Part shown: in pieces, positions 54,129 through 62,665 of the stretch | How the letters are laid out: the number at the start of each line of letters is the position of its first letter | How positions within the stretch are numbered: the first letter of the stretch is position 1 | NCBI GenBank assembly: GCA_016865035.1 | Contig: CP018227.1 | Location: 2,943,501 to 3,007,500 of the forward strand | Length of the DNA stretch: 64,000 bases | Direction: 5' to 3' | From: Kordiimonadales bacterium IMCC3096 | Lineage (GTDB): Bacteria > Pseudomonadota > Alphaproteobacteria > Minwuiales > Minwuiaceae | Notes under the pieces: generated by a model | The model's input: the letters and a program-made list of their open reading frames with translations, nothing else | What the model was told of the DNA's origin: nothing | Database searches by the model: none | Program-made: the position numbers and the translations under genes

Positions 54129-56390
54129 TCAGGTTTTCACGCCGTGCCGGGCGGCAAAGGCCTCGAACATCGGGCGCAGACTGCCTTCGTTGCGTTCGCC
54201 CATGCGTGACATCTCCTGCCGCAGCGCATTGGTGTCCAGGGAGAGGATCATCTCCTTGACAGCGCCAATCGCGTTCGGACGCATCGACAGCTTGCGGAAC
54301 CCCAGCGCGACCAGAACCATGGCTTCCAGGGGCTGGCTGGCCATCTCGCCACAGATCGAGAATTCGACGTGATGCTGCTGGCACTGCTCCGAAATGCGGC
54401 GCAGTGAAGAGATGAAGCCCGGGCTGAGCGTGTCGTACCGTGAGGCGACGCGCGGATTGCCGCGATCGGCCGCATACATGAACTGCATCAGGTCGTTGGA
54501 CCCTATGGAAACGAAATCGACGCGCGGCAGCAGGGCGGGCAGACGCCAGACCAGTGCCGGAACCTCCAGCATGACGCCGACCTTCAGGGTGGCCGGCCCG
54601 GCGCGTCCCCGTGCCCTGGCCCATTCGACCTCCCGCATCAGCACGGCCCGGGCGGCCTCGAATTCGGCAATGTCCGCAATCATCGGGAACATGACACGCA
54701 GTTCCCGACCCTCCGCGGCGGCGAGCAGGGCACGGAGCTGCATCCGGAACAGCGCTTCCTGATCCAGTGAGATACGCACGGCGCGCCAGCCCATGGCCGG
54801 ATTGGGCTCGGGGTCGCGCTTCAGGTAGGGAAGCAGCTTGTCGCTGCCCACATCCAGGGTGCGGAAGATCACCGGGCGGTCACCGGCGGCGTCCAGTACA
54901 TGCTTGTAGTAGGTCGCCTGCTCCTGCATCCGCGGCAGGCGGGAGCGCACCATGTAGTGCAGTTCGGTGCGGTACAGCCCGATTCCGTCGGCACCGGTCT
55001 CGTCCAGATGCCGCAGGTCCAGCAACAGTCCGGCGTTGCAGTGGAGTTCGACCTTCATGCCGTCCCGCGTGACCGCCTCCACATCGCGCAGCGCACGGCG
55101 GCGGGCCTGCACTTCCTGCTGCATCGCCTCGGTCTCGCCGAAGGCATCGATGACATCCTGATCGGGGCGGACGAAGACCTGATCGTGATCGCCATCGACG
55201 ATGACGAGGTCGCCCGAATTGATCCGGTCCGTTGCCCCGGTGCAGCCGCCAATGACGGGAATGTCCAGGGCCCGGGCGACAATCGACATGTGGGATCCGA
55301 CGCTGCCCTGTTCCAGGATCACGGCCCGCAGCTTGGTCTCGTCGAAGTCCAGCAGTTCCGCCGGTCCCATGTCGCGTGCAACCAGGACCACGTCGTCGGG
55401 CAGATCGTTTTCCAGCGCATTCACATCGGCGTTCAGGCGATTGAACAGCCGGTTGGCCAGATCGTCCATGTCCGCCAGCCGGGCGCGGATATAGGGATCG
55501 GGAATCCTGCGGAACCGCGCCCGCGTCTGGTCGTGGGTCCGCTTGACGGCGGCCTCTGCGGTCAGGCCCGTATCGACGGCCTCCCGCATCCTGCGCTGCC
55601 AGCCGGGATCGTGGGCGAACAGGCGAAAGGCCTCCATGACCGTACGCGACTCGCCGGCGGCGATGGCCGGCTGGGACAGCATCTCGTCGATCTGGTCGTG
55701 AACATCGCGGATGGCATTGTCCAGCCGGATCAGTTCCTCCTCCGGGTCATCGGCAACGGTCTGCCGAACCGTGATGTGCGGCGTATGCAGTACGGCGTGG
55801 CCCTTTGCGAAACCGTCGGCGAGACTGTGTCCGGCCATGCGTGTCGGGCGGCTGTTGCCGGCCACGGACTCAGCGGCTGTCTCCGGCGGCACCAGCGCGC
55901 CGGAGGCGATCATCTGGCCGAACACCAGCGCCAGCATCTCCAGCGCTTCCTGTTCCTCATCGTGATAGTCGCGGGCGCTGATGTTCTGCACCACCAGCAC
56001 ACCAAGTACCCGGTCGGCATAGAGGATCGGCACGCCCATGAACGACGTGTAGGCGTCTTCGCCGGTCTCCGGTCGCGGTTCGAATGCCGGACTGGAACGG
56101 GCGTCGCGCAACCGCACGGGCAGGCTGGTCTCGGCGACATGTCCGACCAAGCCGACACCGGCCTCCATGCGGGTGATGCGGATTGCTTCCCGTCGCAGGC
56201 CTTCGGTCTCGAACAGTTCCAGCGCACCGTCGGCCCGGCGGATGTAGACGGAGCAGACTTCCGCCCCCATGTTGCGCGCGACCAGACGCACCACCTCGGC
56301 CAGGCGCGCCTCGGGTGGCTCTGCCGACTGCATGATGGCTCTGAAGTCACTCAGAAGCTGTCGTGACTGCGCCGCCGCATCACGTTTCAT
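54129..56390 (-). CDS. ptsP: PTS-Ntr enzyme I (PtsP)
   Basis: A 753-residue phosphoenolpyruvate-protein phosphotransferase of the nitrogen PTS, which phosphorylates NPr. The N-terminal GAF domain occupies residues about 15-160. The phosphohistidine lies in GSVGSHMSIVARALDIPVIGG, and the C-terminal PEP-binding barrel shows GIGLYRTELHYM, FRTLDVGSDK, MGWRAVRISL, VMFPMIAD and IGSNDLMQFMYAADR, ending with the Cys region FSICGEMA. The start at 56390 (MKRDAAA) is preceded by GGGGGG. GAF plus EI is the PtsP/EI-Ntr order. NPr and EIIA-Ntr genes are not in the window. Confidence 0.95.
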   Translation of the reverse strand: MKRDAAAQSRQLLSDFRAIMQSAEPPEARLAEVVRLVARNMGAEVCSVYIRRADGALELFETEGLRREAIRITRMEAGVGLVGHVAETSLPVRLRDARSSPAFEPRPETGEDAYTSFMGVPILYADRVLGVLVVQNISARDYHDEEQEALEMLALVFGQMIASGALVPPETAAESVAGNSRPTRMAGHSLADGFAKGHAVLHTPHITVRQTVADDPEEELIRLDNAIRDVHDQIDEMLSQPAIAAGESRTVMEAFRLFAHDPGWQRRMREAVDTGLTAEAAVKRTHDQTRARFRRIPDPYIRARLADMDDLANRLFNRLNADVNALENDLPDDVVLVARDMGPAELLDFDETKLRAVILEQGSVGSHMSIVARALDIPVIGGCTGATDRINSGDLVIVDGDHDQVFVRPDQDVIDAFGETEAMQQEVQARRRALRDVEAVTRDGMKVELHCNAGLLLDLRHLDETGADGIGLYRTELHYMVRSRLPRMQEQATYYKHVLDAAGDRPVIFRTLDVGSDKLLPYLKRDPEPNPAMGWRAVRISLDQEALFRMQLRALLAAAEGRELRVMFPMIADIAEFEAARAVLMREVEWARARGRAGPATLKVGVMLEVPALVWRLPALLPRVDFVSIGSNDLMQFMYAADRGNPRVASRYDTLSPGFISSLRRISEQCQQHHVEFSICGEMASQPLEAMVLVALGFRKLSMRPNAIGAVKEMILSLDTNALRQEMSRMGERNEGSLRPMFEAFAARHGVKT

Positions 56391-56525
56391 CCGATTGCCC
56401 CCCACGGGCTGTCATGCGGCCAGGGACTGCCCGCATGTCGCTGTCTCTTCGGTCACTGGCGTCTGATGCTTGTCCCACCCCGTGAATGCAACATCAAATG
56501 TGGATTTCAGATGGCCGGTCACCAT

Positions 56526-56936
56526 TCAGGCACCAAGTATCTTCCAGACGCCCGAAGATTGCAGCACCGGTGTTTCATCAACCCACAACCTGCCGGTCAC
56601 GAAGACCAGGCTGCGGGTCTGTCGCACGATGTCGCCCTTGCCCTGCATCCAGACGCCTTCGCGTACGCCGGAGAGGAACTGGTTGTCCAACTGGATGGTC
56701 GCGGTGGTGGCACCGCCGATGGCGTGATGGATCGTGCGGCCGAGCAGATGGTCCATGAAACTCATCAGCATTCCGCCATGCACGACGCCGCGCTTGTTCA
56801 GGTGCTTCTCCGCGATCAGGACGCCGTACGTGGAGTCTCCCCCCGCCTCATCGCGAACCCAGGTCGGGCCGATGTGACCGCTGAAGGGACCCTGACCCGT
56901 AACCTGCACGAACCCGTCCGGCACCAGATGCTGCAT
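56526..56936 (-). CDS. PaaI-type hotdog thioesterase
   Basis: A 136-residue hotdog-fold thioesterase. The signature LNKRGVVHGGMLMSFMDHLLGRT carries the VHGG turn and the acidic residue used in catalysis by PaaI/YbgC-like enzymes. The remaining strands (TATIQLDNQFLSGVREGVWMQGKGDIVRQTRSLVFVTGRL) fit the fold. GGAG precedes the start. The acyl-CoA substrate is unknown. The gene lies between ptsP and a divergent gene, on its own. Confidence 0.8.
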   Translation of the reverse strand: MQHLVPDGFVQVTGQGPFSGHIGPTWVRDEAGGDSTYGVLIAEKHLNKRGVVHGGMLMSFMDHLLGRTIHHAIGGATTATIQLDNQFLSGVREGVWMQGKGDIVRQTRSLVFVTGRLWVDETPVLQSSGVWKILGA

Positions 56937-57148
56937 GTGTAGTGTCTCCGTTCGATTGATTGCTGCGCGTTCTTATCACGTGGTTCTCCTGAATGTCGCG
57001 GCAGCCTACGATGCGGTCATGATTCGTGCCCTTGCCCCGATGATCGACCGTCCTTGCCATTCCCGGCTGACCGGCCGGGATGACCAACCATTAACGGTGA
57101 GGATGCTATCCTCCTGTCTGCTTGCCACCAGAGGAAAGGGCCAGAAAC

Positions 57149-57328
57149 ATGTTCGATCTGCCGGTTCTGATCACGGAGACGGAGGCGGGGTTTCGCCTTG
57201 CGGTGATGGTGAACGAGGATGTCGTCATCTCCCGCAGCATGTCACGCGCCGACCTGGAGCAGCTGAAGGTGCGCATCAGTGCGGCGCTCGGCGACGATGG
57301 CAGAACCTTCGCCGACTGGGATTCCTGA
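57149..57328 (+). CDS. 59-residue protein of unknown function
   Basis: A short ORF with a strong ribosome binding site (GAGGAAAGGG at 57131-57140, 8 nt before ATG). The product is mixed polar and hydrophobic (FDLPVLITETEAGFRLAVMV, then a helix SRADLEQLKVRISAAL), without a signal or membrane segment. I recognise no family. Its TGA at 57326-57328 lies inside the signal-peptide codons of the following solute-binding protein gene in another frame, so the two are either overlapping coupled genes or parts affected by a one-base sequence error. Confidence 0.55.
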   Translation: MFDLPVLITETEAGFRLAVMVNEDVVISRSMSRADLEQLKVRISAALGDDGRTFADWDS

Positions 57329-59091
57329 CACTTCTGCTCGCCACCCTTGCCGGGACCGCCCCGTCGCTGGCCGAGCCCGCACACGCGATCTCCATGCACG
57401 ACCAGCCGAAGTATCCGAAGGGCTTCAGCCATTTCGGCTACGTCAATCCGGCCGCACCCAGGGGCGGCACGCTGCGGCTGGCAGCGACGCAGGGAACCTT
57501 CGACAGCCTGAACCCCTTCATCTTCAAGGGGCAGGCTGCGGAGGGCTGGCGCCTGGTGTTCGAGGCACTGACCAAGCGTTCGCAGGACGAGCCCTTCTCG
57601 CTCTACGGTCTGGTGGCGGAGTCCATCGACATGGACCCGTCGCGGCGCAGCATTGCCTTCACGCTGCACCCGGATGCCCGCTTCGCCGATGGGGAACCGA
57701 TCACGGCGGAGGTGCTGCTCTGGTCGTGGCAGACCCTGCGCGACAAGGGGCGGCCCAATCACCGACTCTATTACAGGCAGGTGGCGCGGACGGCGGTGGA
57801 TGGCCGCAGGGTCACCTTTCATCTGGGCAGCGGGGAGAACCGTGAACTGCCCCTGCTGATGGCCTTCATGCCGATCCTGCCGCAACACTGGTTCGAGGCG
57901 AATGGCTTCGACCGGACGACCTTGGACGCCATTCCGGGCAGCGGTCCCTACCGCGTGGCGGAACTGGAGCAGGGGCGCACGATCACCTACGCCCGGCGGG
58001 AGGACTACTGGGGGCGTGATCTGGCGGTCAATCGCGGCGACAACAATTTCGACCGCATCACCTATGAGTTCTTTCGCGATCAGACGGCCCGGTTCGAGGC
58101 ACTGAAGGGCGGGCTTTATGATGTCCGCTTCGAGCTGGATCCGGCCCTGTGGGCGGAGGGGTATGACTTTACGGCCGTGCGCGATGGCAAGCTGAAGAAG
58201 CTGGAACTGCCGCTGGAACGGCCCGTCGGCATGCGCGGGCTGGTGTTCAACAGCCGACGGGCACTGTTCGCCGACATCAGGGTGCGTCAGGCGCTGGGTC
58301 TGGCCTTCGATTTCGACTGGATCAACCGGAACCTGTTTCACGGCTCCTACGCGCGCAACGTCAGTTACTTCCAGAACAGCGACCTGGCTGCCGACGGGGT
58401 GCCGTCGGAGGCGGAACTGGCGCTGCTGAAACCCTTTGCCGGGCAGGTGCCGGAGGCGGTCTTCGGTCCGGCTGTGGCGCCACCGGAAACCGAAGGGCGG
58501 AGTGGTCTGCGCCGCAATCTGCGCCGGGCCCAGACGCTGCTGGCGGAAGCCGGATGGACGGTCGGCACGGATCAGGTGCTGCGCAATGCCGAGGGGGCCG
58601 CCTTCGCGTTCGAGATCCTGTTGCATGATCCGACCGATGAGAAGGTGGCGCTGAACTTCGCGCGGGGACTGAAACGGCTGGGGATCGAGGCCACCGCACG
58701 GACCGTCGACCCGTCGCAATACGAACGCCGCCGCCAGGGCTTCGACTACGACATGATCGTCAACCACTGGTACCAGTCGCTCAGTCCGGGGTCGGAGCAA
58801 TGGTACTACTGGGGTCAGGCCGCCGCGGAACAGCCCGGCAGCCGAAACTATGCCGGCGTCAGCCTGCCCGCCGTCGACGCCATGGTCGGCGCGCTGACCG
58901 CCGCCAGAAGCCGTGCCGAACTGCGGACCGCTGCCCGGGCGCTGGATCGCGTGCTGCGGGCGAGCCATCTGGTGGTGCCACTCTACTGGCAACCGACCAC
59001 GCGCATGGCTGTCAGTGCCGACCTGCGCCGGCCCCCGGTGGTTCCGGTCTATGGTCCGCTGCTGACAAGCTGGTGGCGGGGGGCGGAATGA
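57301..59091 (+). CDS. Periplasmic oligopeptide-binding protein (SBP family 5, YejA-like), start uncertain
   Basis: An extracellular solute-binding protein of ABC peptide transport, about 590 residues. A signal peptide is readable in frame (LRRLGFLTLLLATLAGTAPSLA at about 57307-57372), followed by YejA-type blocks: GFSHFGYVNPAAPRGGTLRL, FDSLNPFI, FEALTKRSQDEPFSLYGL and NHRLYYRQV. The C-terminal lobe (SRNYAGVSLPAVDAMV) is complete. No ATG, GTG or TTG lies in frame just before the signal peptide; only CTG at 57316 and 57325 do, and the latter overlaps the preceding stop as CTGA. The coordinates given begin at the first codon that reads as signal peptide. Dropping one G at 57299-57300 would create an ATG start. 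No permease genes follow; yjbQ overlaps its stop by four bases. Confidence 0.8.
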   Translation, partial: QNLRRLGFLTLLLATLAGTAPSLAEPAHAISMHDQPKYPKGFSHFGYVNPAAPRGGTLRLAATQGTFDSLNPFIFKGQAAEGWRLVFEALTKRSQDEPFSLYGLVAESIDMDPSRRSIAFTLHPDARFADGEPITAEVLLWSWQTLRDKGRPNHRLYYRQVARTAVDGRRVTFHLGSGENRELPLLMAFMPILPQHWFEANGFDRTTLDAIPGSGPYRVAELEQGRTITYARREDYWGRDLAVNRGDNNFDRITYEFFRDQTARFEALKGGLYDVRFELDPALWAEGYDFTAVRDGKLKKLELPLERPVGMRGLVFNSRRALFADIRVRQALGLAFDFDWINRNLFHGSYARNVSYFQNSDLAADGVPSEAELALLKPFAGQVPEAVFGPAVAPPETEGRSGLRRNLRRAQTLLAEAGWTVGTDQVLRNAEGAAFAFEILLHDPTDEKVALNFARGLKRLGIEATARTVDPSQYERRRQGFDYDMIVNHWYQSLSPGSEQWYYWGQAAAEQPGSRNYAGVSLPAVDAMVGALTAARSRAELRTAARALDRVLRASHLVVPLYWQPTTRMAVSADLRRPPVVPVYGPLLTSWWRGAE

Positions 59092-59510
59092 TGCGGCAGG
59101 CCCGGACCGAACTGACCTTCGAGACCCAGGGACGGGGGCTGCAGGAAATCACCCGGACTGTTGCCGACTGGTGTCGGGCGACGGGCATCACGGACGGGAT
59201 GCTGACGGTCTTCATCCGTCATACTTCGGCGTCGCTGACCATTCAGGAAAATGCGGACAGGGATGTCCTGCATGACCTGAACAGGTTCCTCGACAGGCTG
59301 GTACCCGACGACACCTCCCTCTACCGGCATGTGTCGGAAGGCGCGGACGACATGCCGGCCCACATCCGCAGCGCCCTGACCGCAACCAGCCTCAATATCC
59401 CGGTGGCGGACGGCAAGCCCCTTTTCGGCACATGGCAGGGGCTTTATGTGTGGGAGCACCGGACCCATCCGCATCGGCGGCGGGTCGTCCTGCATCTGAT
59501 CGGAGAATGA
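59088..59510 (+). CDS. yjbQ: YjbQ family protein (UPF0047)
   Basis: A 140-residue protein of the YjbQ/UPF0047 family. The conserved core is present: GITDGMLTVFIRHTSASLTIQENAD near residues 36-60, with the His-Thr-Ser and Glu residues of the presumed active site, then HVSEGADDMPAHIRSALTATSLNIPV and GTWQGLYVWEHR. Members show thiamine-phosphate synthase-like activity in a few tests, but physiological role is unclear. The ATG at 59088 overlaps the preceding stop (ATGA); a second ATG at 59091 is equally possible. Its own stop overlaps the next cyclase gene, so three genes form a coupled unit. Confidence 0.93.
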   Translation: MMRQARTELTFETQGRGLQEITRTVADWCRATGITDGMLTVFIRHTSASLTIQENADRDVLHDLNRFLDRLVPDDTSLYRHVSEGADDMPAHIRSALTATSLNIPVADGKPLFGTWQGLYVWEHRTHPHRRRVVLHLIGE

Positions 59511-60679
59511 TGTCCAAGGGAAAGCAGATATCTGCCTGGTTGCTTGATCAGGGGCGCATGGCGGAGGACACGGTGGCCCTGCTGCGTGGCCTGGTCAGGC
59601 AGATGCAGGTGGTGGGGTTACCAGTCGCGCGCATGACGCTGGGACAGCGGACGCTGCATCCGGAGATCGTTGCGCTTGGCTATGTCTGGAATGCGGATGA
59701 CGACGAGGTCGAGATCAGTGAGCTCGGACACGAAACGCATCAGACAGCCGACTATCTCGTCAGTCCGGTCCGGGTCATCCTGGATGGCGGGGATCAGGTC
59801 CGATGCCGCCTGGAGGGGGATGACCCCGACCTGGAATATGCCTTCCTGGAACGTCTGATGGAGCAAGGGTTCACGGATTATCTGGCCTTGCCGGTGCCGC
59901 TGACGGACGGCAAGCGCAATCCCATATCCTTCGCCATGCGCCGCAAGGGTGGTTTCACCGATACGGACGTCGATGATATCCGGGAATTCCTGCCGATCTT
60001 CGGGCTGTTGAGCGAGATCCACAGCAGCCGCAGGCTGGCGAGCAACCTGCTGGACGTCTACCTGGGCCATGGCACCGGCGAACGGGTGCTGGAGGGCGCG
60101 ATCCGCCGGGGCTTTGCCCGGCGCATTCCGGCGGCGGTGTTCTTCTGTGACCTGAGAGGGTTCACGGCGATGTCGGAGCGCCTGCCGCGCGACTACATCA
60201 TCCATGTCCTGAATGACTATTTCGGTGCGGTCGGGGATGCCATCGATGCGGCGGGCGGCGAAGTCCTGAAGTTCATCGGTGATGCCGCGCTGGCCATCTT
60301 TCCGGTGGACGAGGCGGACGGTACCAGAGGGGCCTGCAACCGGGCGCTGGGTGCCGCCCATGCTGCCATCTCGGCACTGGAGACAGTGAACGAGCGGCGC
60401 AGGTCGGAAGACAAGCCGGATCTGGTCAGCAGCTTCGGACTGCATGTCGGAGATGTCTTCTACGGCAATATCGGCGCCACGGGACGGCTTGATTTCACGG
60501 TGATCGGTCCGGCCGTGAACCGCGCCGCGCGACTGGAAAAGCTCTCCGCCGAAATGGCGGAGCCGATCCTGGTCACGTCAGCCTTCGCGGAGGCTGCCGA
60601 CGGCGAATTCCGTTCCGTCGGCCACCATCCGCTGAAGGGGATCGAGGATGAGGTGGAAGCCTTCGCGCCGATCCCCTGA
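59507..60679 (+). CDS. Soluble class III adenylate/guanylate cyclase
   Basis: A 390-residue cytoplasmic cyclase. The N-terminal 200 residues have no membrane segment and no recognised named domain; they are shared with soluble cyclases found in rhizobia-like alphaproteobacteria. The C-terminal catalytic domain has both metal Asp residues (FFCDLRGFTAMSE; LKFIGDAALAIF), the purine Lys before FIGD and an NxxxR pair (VIGPAVNRAARLE). The second purine-contact position reads Pro-Ala instead of the Asp-Thr in the cyclase at 44749, so base preference is less certain. The ATG overlaps the yjbQ stop by four bases. Confidence 0.85.
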   Translation: MMSKGKQISAWLLDQGRMAEDTVALLRGLVRQMQVVGLPVARMTLGQRTLHPEIVALGYVWNADDDEVEISELGHETHQTADYLVSPVRVILDGGDQVRCRLEGDDPDLEYAFLERLMEQGFTDYLALPVPLTDGKRNPISFAMRRKGGFTDTDVDDIREFLPIFGLLSEIHSSRRLASNLLDVYLGHGTGERVLEGAIRRGFARRIPAAVFFCDLRGFTAMSERLPRDYIIHVLNDYFGAVGDAIDAAGGEVLKFIGDAALAIFPVDEADGTRGACNRALGAAHAAISALETVNERRRSEDKPDLVSSFGLHVGDVFYGNIGATGRLDFTVIGPAVNRAARLEKLSAEMAEPILVTSAFAEAADGEFRSVGHHPLKGIEDEVEAFAPIP

Positions 60680-60687
60680 CCGGCCTG

Positions 60688-61110
60688 TCAGGGCTCCACG
60701 AGCAGTGCGTCGATCAGCGGCCAGGTGTCCTCGCGCAGGGGCAGGGACTTGCGGGCCTCCAGATCGAAATGGATGGTCGTGACCTCCAGGGTCGCGGCAA
60801 GGGCGCCGGTCTCCGTATTGGTCATCCGGTGCATGCCCACCAGCGACGTGCGGCCCCGCTTCACGATACCGCTCTCGATCGCCAGCAGGCTGCCGACGAC
60901 CTGTTCGGCCTTGTATTCGATGACGTGCTTCACATCGACGAAGCCCAGCCGCTGCTCCCCCATCTCCGCCCACTTGTAGCCGCAGGCAGACAGCAGGTGA
61001 CCCGCTGCCTGATCGAAGAAGTGGATGTAGTACATGACATTCATGTGGCCCATGTGATCGCAGTGCCACGGATAGATCGTTCCCCGGAACGTTTCGGTCC
61101 ATCCAGCCAT
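60688..61110 (-). CDS. 4HBT/FatM-type acyl-CoA thioesterase
   Basis: A 140-residue hotdog thioesterase of the 4-hydroxybenzoyl-CoA thioesterase type. The start at 61110 is supported by GGGGAGGATC upstream. The segment TIYPWHCDHMGHMNVMYYIHFFDQAAGHLL contains the DxMGHxN turn with the Asp of the active site replaced in context by DHMGHMN, as in YbgC/FadM-type enzymes. A long helix and KAEQVVGSLLAIES strand follow. Substrate unknown. It converges with the soluble cyclase gene. Confidence 0.8.
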   Translation of the reverse strand: MAGWTETFRGTIYPWHCDHMGHMNVMYYIHFFDQAAGHLLSACGYKWAEMGEQRLGFVDVKHVIEYKAEQVVGSLLAIESGIVKRGRTSLVGMHRMTNTETGALAATLEVTTIHFDLEARKSLPLREDTWPLIDALLVEP

Positions 61111-61204
61111 CGTTGATCCTCCCCTGTAACTGAATCGCTGGGCCATTCTGGTTCACGCGCGACGCCGGGTCACCAGTGGAGCTGCCATGTGTCCTGCCCG
61201 GGGC

Positions 61205-62665
61205 TCAGGCGCTGTCGATGGGCAGCCACGCGGTCGCCGCCAGCCCGCCCTCCGGCCTGTTGGCAAGCGTCAGCTCGCCGCCCAGCCTGCGGAACACGTC
61301 GCGGGCAAGCGCGAGCCCCAGTCCCGAGCCGCCGGTTTCCCGGTTCCGCGAGGTTTCCAGCCGGTAGAAGGGCTGGAAGACCTTGTCCAGCTCACTCTCG
61401 GGCAGTCCCGGTCCATTGTCCGCGACGGTCAGGATGGCCCGTCCGTCCTGCTTGGACAGGTTGAGCGCAACCTCGCCGCCGCCATAGCGCAGCGCGTTCT
61501 CGATCAGGTTGCCGACTGCGCGTTTCAGGGCCACGGGGCGACCGTCCACGGGCAGGCGGTCCGGCCCCTCGAAAGCGACCTGTCCGCCCTGCGCCGCCGC
61601 ATCCTCCGACAGGTCGCGCAGCAGTCCGGCCAGATCAATGCGCCGGATGGCCTCCGTCGCCTGGTCACCGCGAATGAAGCCGAGGGCCTGATCGACCATC
61701 TGCTGCATGTCGTCGATGTCGCTCACCGCGCGCTGCTGCTGGTCGGGGTCATCGATGAACTCGGCCCGCAGGCGCAGCCGGGTGAGGATGGTCTTCAGGT
61801 CATGGCTGAGGGCGGCGAGCATCAGCGTCCGGTCGTCGATCAGCCGCTTGATCCGGGTCTGCATCCGGTTGAAGGCCACGGCGGTCTTGCGCAGTTCCCG
61901 CGATCCGCTTTCCGGCAGGGGCGGGGCATCCACGTCCAGACCCAGCCGGTCCGCCGCCTGGGCCAGTTCCCGCAACGGACGCGTTGCCCGGCGCGCGGCC
62001 CAGATCGCAAAGACGATGATCAGCAGGCAGGTGAAGGCGATCCAGAAGGTCCCCCTGACGGCCCAGCGGTAGGCCAGGCGGTCTGTCGAGACAAGGAAAT
62101 GAACCCAGACGCCGTCGTTCAGGGTGGTGGCAAAGATCAGCTTGCGGCGGCTGGGCAGCAGGTCGGGTTCCGGCGGCCCGTCCAGCGCACGGGCGCGGTC
62201 AGGTCCATCCCGGTCGAGACCGGGCCTGCCGTCGCGATCCCCTGCGTGATCCTGATCGTGGTCCTCGTCCCGGGGCGGCACGATCACCAGCGGGCGACCG
62301 CGCAGGGCAGGCAGGTTGCGATCGACGAAGCGGCGGATGCCACGTTGCATGTCGCCGTGAAACTCGTGGTCATGGTCCGCACCGGGTGGTGGCCCGGGGC
62401 GTATGCGCACGCCCAGCGTCGGACCCGAAATGACCCGCGCCAGCGCCTGCCGCTCTGCCGGTGCCGTACGGTCGAGCAGGATGACGATCTGCTCCGTCCG
62501 GCGCGCGGTATGATCCAGCAGACGACGCGCCGTGTCCGCCCGGTCCTTCGCGTACCAGCCGATGGTGATGGCCAGCGCGATGGCCAGCAGCAGCATCAGG
62601 ACCAGCGCAAGCCGCCCCGCCACGCCGCCGACATGCAGGCGGTTCAGGAAGCGGTGACGTCGCAT
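61205..62665 (-). CDS. Sensor histidine kinase with His/Asp-rich periplasmic loop
   Basis: A 486-residue membrane kinase of the EnvZ/CpxA-like type. Membrane segments lie at about residues 18-38 and 207-224; the periplasmic domain between them holds two His/Asp-rich stretches (DHDHEFHGD at 97-105 and DEDHDQDHAGDRD at 133-145), which suggest metal binding. A HAMP domain follows. The H-box is LSHDLKTILTRLRLR with His288; the residue after Thr is Ile where most family members have Pro. N-box (NLIENALRYGG), G1 (DNGPGLP), F (FQPFYR) and G2 (GGSGLGLA) are intact. Its start overlaps the end of the regulator gene by 22 nt. Confidence 0.93.
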   Translation of the reverse strand: MRRHRFLNRLHVGGVAGRLALVLMLLLAIALAITIGWYAKDRADTARRLLDHTARRTEQIVILLDRTAPAERQALARVISGPTLGVRIRPGPPPGADHDHEFHGDMQRGIRRFVDRNLPALRGRPLVIVPPRDEDHDQDHAGDRDGRPGLDRDGPDRARALDGPPEPDLLPSRRKLIFATTLNDGVWVHFLVSTDRLAYRWAVRGTFWIAFTCLLIIVFAIWAARRATRPLRELAQAADRLGLDVDAPPLPESGSRELRKTAVAFNRMQTRIKRLIDDRTLMLAALSHDLKTILTRLRLRAEFIDDPDQQQRAVSDIDDMQQMVDQALGFIRGDQATEAIRRIDLAGLLRDLSEDAAAQGGQVAFEGPDRLPVDGRPVALKRAVGNLIENALRYGGGEVALNLSKQDGRAILTVADNGPGLPESELDKVFQPFYRLETSRNRETGGSGLGLALARDVFRRLGGELTLANRPEGGLAATAWLPIDSA

